A DNA stretch of 64,000 bases from Ulota crispa (taxonomy: Eukaryota; Streptophyta; Bryopsida; Orthotrichales; Orthotrichaceae). The notes under the pieces were generated by a model, which did no database searches, was not told where the DNA came from, and worked only from the letters and a program-made list of their open reading frames with translations. A program made the position numbers and the translations under genes. Numbering within the stretch: position 1 is the first letter of the stretch; each line of letters opens with the position of its first letter. Positions 10,725 through 22,700 of this stretch are shown one piece after another. Where the stretch lies: positions 17,952,483-18,016,482 of the forward strand of contig OY987249.1 in assembly GCA_963920765.1 (NCBI GenBank), read 5' to 3'.

Positions 10725-13700
10725 ATGAATTGGGGTTTGGGATTTTGGGTCAGGAATTTGAGTGCGATGCCTATCCAGAGGAGCTTGCTGTGTTTTCAGC
10801 AGCAAGGAGCTTTTGCATTAAAGTTGTGTGAATCCGGGAACGGTGCAGTGCGGAGGAGACGGGCTCTTCATCCTGTACAGTTACGTTTGAAACTAGGTGG
10901 GTATATTTAACTCTTCATAGTCTCATGGGCATAGTAGATATGTTGCCATATAATTGGCATTTGCTATCAACAAGGAGTTTTCAATTGGGATCTTAGATAG
11001 CTCACTAGAATCACACTTATTTATATTCCAACTTTTTTGTTGATCCCAAGCATAGTAAAGATGTGAACCCATTTCAAATACAAGAAAAACACCTTGTATT
11101 GTATTGGTTGCAAAGTATTTTTCAAATATTTAACCCTTTAGGGCCAAGAGCGCCTTGGATAAGTGCTAAAATCAACCAAAATTGGCTTCCTCGACCCTAA
11201 AGGATTAAGGGTTAATCCCCTTGTTTAAAAAAATTTATCCTTTTTTTTTTGACAAATCATATGTTGTGTAAGCCAAGTTAGCTAATACAAGGGCTCTAAA
11301 TTACTAATGTCCAAAATTAATATTATGTACAGTGCCCTCCAACAAGTTCTTGAGTTCTTTGAAACTTAGTTAGCCATTATTTCAACTTTGTCAAACAATA
11401 ACAAGTCTCACAACCTTGCTAGTATTTTTCTTCTAGTAGTAAGATTTGTAGATATGTGGATTGAGTTTGCTAGCATACATACAACCTTGTGGGATTTTAT
11501 TGATTAAATTGGTGAGTTGTTGTTCTTCACCAATGGTTGCTATCTAATTGGGTTTCAAAAAACTCAAGAACTTGTTGGAGGGCATTGTACAATAGTTTTA
11601 CATTTAAGTTCACATACTACATGTTGGTTTCAAGATTTTTTTTTGATTTTGCATGTGCTTATCTTATATAATCTTTCTTTCCTTAGCATTAGCAACACAA
11701 CTTTGTGAAGTGTTCTTTGGTGGAGAGGGACGTGGCTATGTGATCATAATTGTCTTTTATTCCTTTTGTTGTCACTTGGCACAAGGCAGTTGGAAAGGAG
11801 GACAACAACAGAAAGTCATAACTCTTTCTTCCATTTATTTTTCTAGAAGGAGCCATAGATCTCCAAGATTGGATGGTCTCTCATCTAGTTTGCTGAAGAG
11901 AGTTGTGTCTCATAATTGGCTAGTTGCTCTACTACACAACCAATTATGTAGTACACAACATTTTGTACTATAGAGTGTGCAAAGAGTTGGGTGTATTGCT
12001 ACGCACACAATTGTAGGTCAAGCTTGGCAAGGCGAGCTATGTAGCCATGTGTAAGGCAAAATACGCAACTCTATGCATGCTTTACAGTGTTAAAAGTAAA
12101 AAGGGCTTATTTTACCACGTGATAATTGATACTTGTTGTAAAATCGGTTTCTTTTGTAGATTTTACAATTCAAAAACAATACAAAAATGATAATATAAGC
12201 CCCTTTTCCCTTCAACGTTCAAAGTAAGCCCTTTGATGAGCAACTACGTAGGTTACCTTTTTTTTTCTTACATATTTTGGAGTTGTTTTTCTTGCTGTTT
12301 CTTGGCAGGGCAGCCATGCTTGTACAACCATTGTTTGTGGCTTCCAAGTAGAGCTTATTCCATGCCTCTTGGTAAGATTTTGCAACCCATTTACTGGAAC
12401 GGCGCATGAGCCAACACCAGTGTCCGGAATTTGTTTGAGCCTCCTCAGTAAAATTCTTCCACTTCTCATTTCAGTTTGACCCAGTTTTTTCAAAATCTAA
12501 CCAGTTATTATCTGGTTGATTCAAATTCTAACTGGTTTTTTCGACATTTCATTGGGCTGACTTACTATTGTTTTTTTGAGTAGGAAGAGTAGGTCACTAC
12601 ATAAATCTTTCAAGGAGAAAACGCTCTGCTGGAGGCAAGGTTACCTGCAGCAGTGGCTCCGCCGATAATAATGAGAAAGCTCAAGAGGTATCTGTCCATC
12701 ACATTCTCTCTTTTTTAACCCTTTTTAGAAAACTTCTTTTAATCCTTCACTTAGTTTTTGTTTTTATGTACATGCATCAATACATGCAAGCATTAATTCC
12801 GTGGAAGTTAAAAATGCAAAAATCCAATGGCTATGAGCCTATGAGTGGTTGCAGGTTGTCGTATTGAATGGACTGCAGAAGTGGGAGTCCTCTTTAAAGC
12901 ATGTCAACGTGTACATCCCACATGCGGTGGTGGCCAGTACAGCGCTGGCGCTTGCCTACCCACCTTCATTCACATGGTTCACCACCAAGTGAGATATTTA
13001 CCATTCTGCCTTTGCTTTTTGCTAAATTCAAAGCAACTTAGGGCGGCTTCACACTATGACCGGCCAAGTCAAGAGGCAGTAAGATTGAGTGGCCAAATTT
13101 TGGTGAGAGGCTAACAAAATGGGTTGAAAATAGGTATTAAAATATTGTTTTTGACACCTTTGGTCGATTTTAGTGTGAAACCTCCGAAGGCCAAGTCCGA
13201 AGGCCAAACTCTTGGCAATGAGCTTTCATGGACTCTCAACTTGAATTGCCATAGTGTGAAGCTTCCAAAGGCCAAGCCCAAAGTCCAAAGTCATAAACTT
13301 TCATGGCCTCTCAACTTGAATGGCCATATGTGAAGCCTCCAAAGGCCAAGCCCAAAGTCCAAAGCCATAGCATTTATGAGACCTTTCAAATCCAATGGCC
13401 AAGATCTTGTAAACCTTTGATTATTTTATGAAAACAATATGACAGCCTCTCAACCATAGTTTGGGTCTCCATTTTTGCTTGACCCAAACTATTGCCGAGA
13501 GGCCGTCAACCTTAGATGATAAAATGTTGCCATGTAGACATTTGGAGGATGACGGCCTTTGGAGTTTGGCCACTAGTGTGAAGGGTTGAGTGGCTGGACT
13601 TTGGGTTTCTTGCAATCTAATTGGTGCAGACTGAAGGCCTCTTGACCTTTGGCCATAGTGTGAAGCCGCCCTTAATTGCAAGTATGAGTAGATGCGGGTA

Positions 13701-16700
13701 CAAACTAAAAAAAAGGTAGTAATAGAAGAACCTACAAATTAGGGCTTTAAAAGTGTATACTAAGGGCCACTTTGAGAGGACGTTAATTTTCACCAATCAA
13801 ATTATAAGGAACCAAGACTTTGGGCTCTCAACCAGGGCTTTTTTTTGGCCTCTTGGCACCAGATTTGCATTTTTTTAATTCCATATTGGCCAATGCATTT
13901 GCGTCCCTCCACAATTCCTCCATTCCTAGACGCACATAGAGGCTTCTTACTGTTCATCTATAGTGCAAAAAAAAAAAGCCATGCTCTCAACCCTTCACAC
14001 TCAAGGATAAAAGTCAAAGTTTGTTGTCCTCCAAACTACCTACTTGGTATTATTTTGTTTAACCAAAGTGATGGCCTCTTGAAAAAAGTTTGGGTCAAGC
14101 AAACATGGAAATCCAAAGTACAATCAAGAGGCTTTCAATAAATTTTCATAAAATAATTAAAAATGAAAAGATCTTGATTGTTAAATTGGAAAATCAATAA
14201 ATGTCATGGGTTTGGACTTTGGGCTTAACCTTTGGAGGCTTCACATGAAGGTTGGCCAAAGCTTTTAGAAACAGTAATTTATTGCCTATTTTCAACATTT
14301 TAACAAAGTTTGGGCACTAGTCCCCCGGCTTCTCAACTTGGTTGGCCATAGTGTGAAGCGGGCCTAATAGATATTATATTTACAAAAGTGCATATTAGAG
14401 TCTTCAATGTAGTGATAACAAGTAGCTACATTAGGAGAGGCTTTGTAGTTCCACCACTACATTGATAATGATCTTTAGTGTTATTTATCCCATCATTTGA
14501 CTCATTCTAATTCTCATGTGGTTGATACTTAATACTCATGTTGACAATTAGTACTTGAGTTGGATGATATTTTAGTGCAAGCTAAAATATTTTGGTACTA
14601 ATCTATAATCTTTAGTGAAAATTTAGTTGACAAATAGTGTTTGTGTTGATAGTTAGTGTTGGCTAGTGTTAAAGTTTCTAATCAATGTTGCCAACACTAA
14701 AATATCATTATAGGTATAGTTAGCTTGAGTAAGGTACATACTCAAACCTCCTTAAGATAGCTTCTCTTTATGGGTATGGTTAGCTTTTTGAGTAAGGTAC
14801 ATACTCAAACCTGCTCTTGAGGATAGCTTCTCTTGATGCAAAAGTGTCCTCCCATGTGGTTCAAAGCCAATAAACATTTCAAGGGATGGACACTTTTAGA
14901 GCCTTTACCATTTTAAGTTCAAAAAATTCATAACTAATTCAAAAAAACAAAAAAAACAACTTGGGTTGGATGTTGATCCTTTTATGTTTCTAGGAATCCT
15001 ATTGAAATAGCCTAGCTCCCCCAATAGTGCAAATCAACTGGTAAAGAGTTGCTTTAACGGCCTCAGCAATTTCATTTCCATTACAAGATTAACTTACCAA
15101 CACAAAATATAATTTATCTACTTATTTACATCATTTGCCATGAACCTAACAACCTCCAAAGCTTGCTACAAGGCATTTTCTAGACATTCAGCCCCATTCT
15201 CAAAAAATTGATGAACTGTAATGCTCTTTTGTTTTGTATTTTAAAATTGGAACAATTCCTCTTGGAAAAGGCTTGTTGTTGATACTACAATCAGAAAAAT
15301 CAGAAAATTTGATCAAATGTATATTTTAAAAGGAAAATTTGATGCATACTCCTAAAATTTGCAATATTTGTATAGATACTTTTGATTTTTCAGAAATTGC
15401 ACAAATACCTTTGACATCTCAAAGGAGCATCTCAAGATAGTTTTGCAAGTATTTTTTTCCTTTATTTTGTCCATTGTTCCTATATTTCAAACATTAAGAC
15501 ATTCATTGCAAGATTTAAAAACAATGATTTTGAAAAAACAAAATAACTATGTCAAAAATATTTGTGCAATTTCTGAATAACTAGGAGTATCTATACAAAT
15601 ACCGCAAATTTCAGGGATATCCATCAAATTCTCCGTATTTCAAAATGGCACCGTTGAGATCAAAACACATTGATTGTGTGGCAGAGTACACTTGGTGATG
15701 ACATGGCTTTTGTTTTTGGGTCTTCTTCCTTACAGGTACTATGCACCTGCTCTGGGGTTCCTGATGTTTGCTGTGGGTGTGAACTTGAGCGTTGAGGACT
15801 TCAAACTCGCTTTTCAACGGCCTGGGCCAATAGCCCTAGGCCTGGCTGGTCAATACATTTTGAAGCCACTTCTGGGCGTGATCTTTGCCACTCTTGCAGT
15901 CCAGTTTCTTCACCTCCCTGAAGCAATTGGTATGCAAAAAATTGACATTTCCTCAATTTCAATCAGTTTTTTGAGTGCGCGTACCGGACAGTCTCTACAT
16001 ATTTTTAATATAATCAAATGTCTTTAGAAAATCTGATCAGTTTTTATCCGATAGAGTCAAGTTTCAACCAGTTTTTGTTTTTGTTTGCCATTCAGTCAAA
16101 TAACTTTCTATTGTTTATTTTATTTTATATCTCTGTACTCATTGATGTGGAAACTCTAAACCAACTGAGTTGATGTTGAAGTAGTATTCTCACATGTGGC
16201 TAAATTCAGCAAAACCGACACTAAAAATACTTGGATTTTAGCTATAAATATTGTAAGAATTGCAGTATGTGGTTAACTCTTAAATGTTTAAAGGATATAA
16301 GGTATTTTTCTTGTATTTGGAATAAATCCACACCTTTACTACATTTGAGGTTAACAAAAAAATTGGAATATAGATCAATGTGGTTCTAGTGAGTTATTTG
16401 AAATCTCAAATTAAAACTTCTTGTTGGTAGCAAATATCAATTATGGCAATGTATCTACTATCAGGACATTTAAGGGTTAAAATTGAATTTTTAGCACATG
16501 AGCAATATTTTTTTGTTTTTATTGCAGTTTGAGTTGTTCATGAGAGTCGCATTTCGAAGCATTTTTTTATTTAATGAAGTTGAAGTGTTTTGTGTTTGGG
16601 GTTTTTTTTGTTTGCAGGTTCTGGATTGATACTTTGTGCATGTGTAAGTGGAGCACAACTGTCAAACTATGCAACATTTTTGACAAACCCAAGTTTGGCA

Positions 16701-19700
16701 CCATTGAGCATTGTTATGACCGCCTTGTCCACCGCCTTGGCTGTGGTGGTCACGCCTTTGCTTACCCTTTGGCTCTTGGGGAAACGCTTGCCTATTGATC
16801 TTGTGGGTATGATTTCCAACATTACCAAAATTGTTGTAGCTCCTATTGCTGGCGGCCTCTTCCTCAATAGGTATGTATCATTTTCTCACAGACTTTGCAT
16901 TACTTAGCACTAGGCAATTTGGCATCTCCACCTTGGTTCGTCTCCAGTGCAACTTGTAAAACGCTTTGACACACACCAAAAAGGATGAAATGTAACCCAC
17001 TTTTCTTTGCAAGAGTTGCTCAAGTCAAGTTATCAAATTTTGAAAATATAGCTGGCCTTTCAAACCATTGTCCAAGGCTAAGTTTACATGAGTATACATG
17101 TACTTGATTACATGCGTTGATGGAATCACCTCTTCCATTCAAAATAAAATAAATATTGATTGATCTATTTGACATGTAGATATACCAATGACAATTGGGT
17201 CCCTTGGAAATGAAAGTGGGATGAACTTGTACTAAACACTAAATTTTAATTTTTGTTGTTCAATTGCCCTCAATGCAACAATTTAAGGGAATTGATATGC
17301 GTACCACACCTTCTTTACTATCCCACCTCACCTTGGGGTAAATTTTAGATTTCTACCATCAAAAAAATGTATTTGAGAATTTGGAATTCAGATTTGGACT
17401 TAGAGACCTAGATTTTGTCTAGAACCATAAAAAAATGTTGTAATTGAACAACACCCAATGAAAAAGCTTAGTTTGGGGGAAAATTATAACTTTTACTTTT
17501 GTTTATAAAAAAGATAAGCTGTTTCATTGGGTGTTGTTCAATTATAACTTTTTTTTGTAATTCTAAACAAAATCATAGGCTTTGAGTTCAAATCTGAATT
17601 CCAAATTCTCCAATTCAGATTTTTGATGGTAGAAATCTAAAATTTACCCCAAGGTGTGGTGGAATAGTCAAGAACGTGTGGTACGCATATCAATTCCCAT
17701 AAATTAAATGCCTCGTTTTAAGTTAATGGCATAGTGACACTTCACACTTAACAGTTGCTTTGAATCCACTATTATTCAATTCTAACACAACATTTTCAAC
17801 TACTTGTGATGTTCGCATCAAAAGCTCCCTTTGGCTCTTTCTTTTCCTAGATTTTTTTGTGAAGATTGATATTGTTGTGTAATATGGTTTGGTTGGTTGA
17901 TTTCCTTCGTTGTATTTAATGTATTCTTATAGGACGTAAGGGTAGGTAATTGATCCTGACCCAGGATATAGACACATGTCCATTGTTACTATGTCCAAAG
18001 AAAACGTTAAACTCAGGTACAATGGACATGTGATTATTACCTTGGGCACACTTAAAAACCTCCACTGGTTGTACTACCTCTTACCTTGCTTTTATGTAAG
18101 TACAACTGTAAACTCATGAGGTTTTTATAAACTGATGATGGGAATGCAGGTACTGCCACATTTATGTAAATATGGACTATCCATGTAACTATGGACTTTT
18201 TTATGTCCCAAAATATTGGAAATTTCTCAATGGTTTGCATAATTTTTTTTCAAAGCTTTACATGTCTTCTAATTTGAACGTATTTCTTAATGTTTTTTTT
18301 GCCAATGTTTCCTCTTAATATTTTGTACTACAAAGCGTGCAAAGAGCTACTTGTTTTGACACGCAAGCTATTGCAGGTCAAACTAAACAAGGCAAGACCT
18401 GTAGCCGTGCGCAAGGCAAAACATGTGACTCTTTGCACGCTCTGCAGCATTGAAAAAATAAAAATAAACTTTCATATATAAAATGATGCATTACAAAAAT
18501 GCTAAAAATGTTGACCAATCTCGATGTTGCAAAATTGGTCCTTCTTGCACAATTTTGTGATTTGAAAACAACACAAATATGGCAAACTAAGCCCCTTACT
18601 GTTTTTAATGCAAACCAAACCAGTTGCTGAACTATTACTTATGGACTTTGAATAGTAGTTCATGTTTAGTGAAATGTGGTGTTAATAGAGGTTGGAGCTC
18701 AAAAAGCAGATATGAGGGATTGGCTGAGACTCATGCTCATGCCATGGAAGCTGAAAATGCTTTGTTGTGGTGTCTTGTGCAGATTTGTACCGCAGGTGAC
18801 AAGCGCAATACGCCCGTACTTGCCTTTGTTGTCACTATTGACAACCTGTTGCTGCGTGGGCTCGCCTTTGGCTGTCAACATTACTGCCGTCCGCTCACTT
18901 TTTGGATTGCAAATTCTGTTGCCTGTTGTGGCATTTCACATGGCAGCCTTCGTTGTTGGCTACAAAGTGACGGAGGTGGTGTTTGCTGGAGCTGCTGATC
19001 TCACTGGACTTGCAAGGACCATCTCCTTCGAAACAGGCATTGGCTCCAAATCCTTCCCTTTCTGGTCCTACAATAAAAAAATCTTGCTTGCTCAAAAAAA
19101 TTCACAAAAAATTCACAATAAATAATTCTCGTTTTCATCTATTGTTTCTAGGGAAAATTTAATGGATACCCTTGAAGTTTGCCATATTTGTGTAGATATC
19201 CCTGCTTTTTCAAAAATTGCACAAATACCCTTGGATCATAACTTTAAGGCGTTTGTCCTGTTATGCACGCTACTTATTTCATGACTAATGTTCAAGCAAG
19301 GAGTGTAATAAAACAGAAAAGAAGCAACATGGCACAAGGGAGAAAGAAGTGATATGCATAATAAAACAAATGCCTGAAAATTTTAGTCCAAGGATATTTG
19401 TGCAATTTTTGAAAAACAAATGATATCTTTACAAATATGGCAAACTTTTGGGGTATCCATAAAATTCTCCGTTGTTTGTATGTATCTTTTTCAATATTTT
19501 AGAATTAGGTTCAAGATAAAATCAAGGGAAAACTTGATGGATATCCCTTAAATTTGTAATATTTGTACAAACGTCCCTTGCTTTTCAAAAGTTGTGCAAA
19601 TACCCTTGACATACTTTCATAACTGCAGAAATATTCTTCTTCACATTTATCAAAGGTGCTTGTCACTTACCAAGAAAGTGAAAGGCTAATGACTACCCAA

Positions 19701-22700
19701 AAGTAGGTGATATGCACCTTTGATATTTGTGGAGAAAAATATTTCAGCTATCATGAAGGTATGTCAAGGTATTTGTGCAATTTCTGAAAAACTTGGAATG
19801 TTTGTAAAAATATTGCAAATTTCAAGGGAATCCATCAAATTTTCCCTTCATTCAAATGGTATTAAAATGTCGTTATTTCATATTCACCTATATATCAAGT
19901 CAAGTGTTGCATTAATCTTTGAATTTCCAAATCTCTCTTTGAATTCTGCATACATACTACTTCACTTTTACATCATTTAATTGGGTTTTGGAAGGCTCAA
20001 TGAGTAGTACTTTGGATGAATGAGAAGTTCTTTGGACAAGACATCATCCTAGAGTATTTTGTTCAACATCCAGCATACAAATTAACTTTGGGTTGTTTAG
20101 GGGGCAAAACAACTAATAATCAAACGGGGAGGGATTTGCGATGTTAATCCTCAAAACGTCCAAAGGCTCGCAAGGCATTTTCTAGACATTTAGTCCCGTT
20201 TTCAAAAAAATTGATGAATTAGAATGCTCTTTTGTTTTTTTGTTTTTTGAATTGGAACCGTGAACATTGTAGAAGATTGGTTCTTGATTCTACAACTACA
20301 AAGATCAAGGAAACTGACCAAATATTTTTTTTAAATGGCATTGTTGAGATCAAAACACATTGATTAATTGTTGGGCAGAGTACGCTTGGTGACTTGAATG
20401 CAGGATGTTCAAGGATTAACATGAGCTCTAAACTTATTTGTGAATACTTTGCAGGCTACTAAGGTAGGAGGTCCATAAACCAACCATTTAAGCTTACTTA
20501 ACTCATCAACAATAAGAATAAATATTTGAAAAAATATGTCACTCTTTCCTAGATAAGGAACGCATTTAGAACATGGTCAGTTTATGGACCTCTACCTTAC
20601 TTGCAAACATATCAAACCATTCATCTACCAAACAAGCCAATGTAATATCATGTTTCACTTAATCCAAAAGACCTCCGGGTCAATCTAAGGGTGCTTCTTG
20701 ATTTATTGCCATGGGGGGCTTTTTGTAAAATAGTTTATGAGAGAGATGGTTTCATTTTTAACCTTGGTTTGTAGTTTCATAATTTTTTGTGGTATTGCAG
20801 GAATGCAAAGTAGTTTACTAGGGCTTACGTTGGCAAACAAATTCTTTCCAGATCCACATGTGGGCTTGCCATCCGCCATATCTGTGAGTTTCTACCTTGT
20901 TGTACACTTCATGTTGGAAGACTTTTTCATGTTGATATTATGCATTATCTCCTTTAATTAAGAGTCTACGAGTGTTTGGCATGTGGGTCTAGACCAGTCT
21001 AATCGAAATTATTCCTACGTAAACATTACTTTTGAAGATTAGTTTAACCCATTAACCCTAGACCGCCCACGGACATTCTCCAATATCTCAAGATGTGCTC
21101 TTGGATGAACAAAATGGCAACATTTTGATAAGTTATATCATTTTTTTATAAATTGTAACCGTACAAATCCAAATTAGATATGTTAGAGATCACATAGGAA
21201 AAGAAAACACAACAATATCACTTATGGATTGAAAAATCATAACATTTGATGAAGAGGGTGTTAGAACTGTGAAAGTGATTTGAAGTCTTTCAATCCTCTT
21301 TTCACATCTCAAATTTAAAATTGAGTATGTCAAAAACAATATGAGTATGTAAAGTACAACATGTGTAACCCTAATCAATTTACGGCTTCTTAAAATCTAC
21401 TCTACAACTTTTTAAATTAAATTTCTAATGTGATTGTTTCTCCAAGTTCTAGTGTACTTGAGGCTCATCTCCAAGAGCTCTCAACATTAGAAAGTGAAGA
21501 TTTGCAATGGACACCCTTGCACAAAATCTTGAATAGACAAATCATAGTCATTCATTTTCAAAATTGGATTTTTGATACTAAAACAAGACTTTAATAAGAA
21601 TAATTTAAAAAAATAACCACTTAAATTAATCTTCAATAAAAGTCAAAAAAATTCAAAATAAAATGCATAGCGGCCACATTCCGTCCCCTTGGGCGGTCTA
21701 GGGTTAAGGTAAGTGGTTGATTCTAGGGGTGGGCAATCCTTTATATGGCCATTTTGGGGAAATTTTAAAACTATTGCATATAGATTTCTACCACATATCT
21801 AATCGTACAGATGGAAGTATCTTGGAAGTATCTTGCAGGGTTTAGTGTTATGCATCATGAACTATGCTCACTCTTTAGTTGTTATGGTCATCTTTTTACA
21901 TTTATTGGTATATTTTCAGCTGGTACTCTTTTAGTTATTTCAACACTCTAACCACATGCCACCTCAAATTGGCCTGATTATTATCCTAACCTCTTCATTT
22001 TCCAATTCCCCATACCTATCCCCTTTGCCACATCATCAAATTCCTTAACATGCTCTCTCTATAAACTGAAATGAGTCAAAATCGACCAAGACCTGGTCGA
22101 CCGGACCTTAATGGGTTAAGCATACAATTTGAAGGAAGGTGCTTCTCATTGAGCTCCTAACCAAGATTATGAAGAAAAATAATGCTACATGGAATTGAGC
22201 TCATTTTTGGTCTTGTTTGTGACTGTCGTTAGTGTTGAGGCCTTTTGTCCAAACTTTTGCTTTTTACCAATAGGGTTGCTCCAATCTTGAGGTTTTTTTT
22301 AGTTTTGATCCCAGTAAAATGGCTCTAAGGTGACCTCACCTAAATTCAACATTTTCATCTTGAAGTGCTTCAATGTTCATACTTGGCAACGAACAAAATG
22401 CTTTAGGGTGATAGTCTGTCTAAATAGCTTTCCAAATATTTCAAAGAAGTGTACAAGTCTTGACGGTTTAACCAAATTGATGAAGTTGAAGTTATATACT
22501 TATAAAAGCAAAATAGAATGCAAAAAGAATGGATTTAGGTGTTAAAAAGATTGATTCTTGAGCCTCAATACAACTAGTAGAGTGCTTAAACTTTCAAACA
22601 TTTTTAATTAACAAATCAAAGAGGATTGTAGTGAATTGTAGTACACCTTAAAATGCATTATGTGCATAACACATGCAACTGCATTCGTAAGGTCTTTAAG

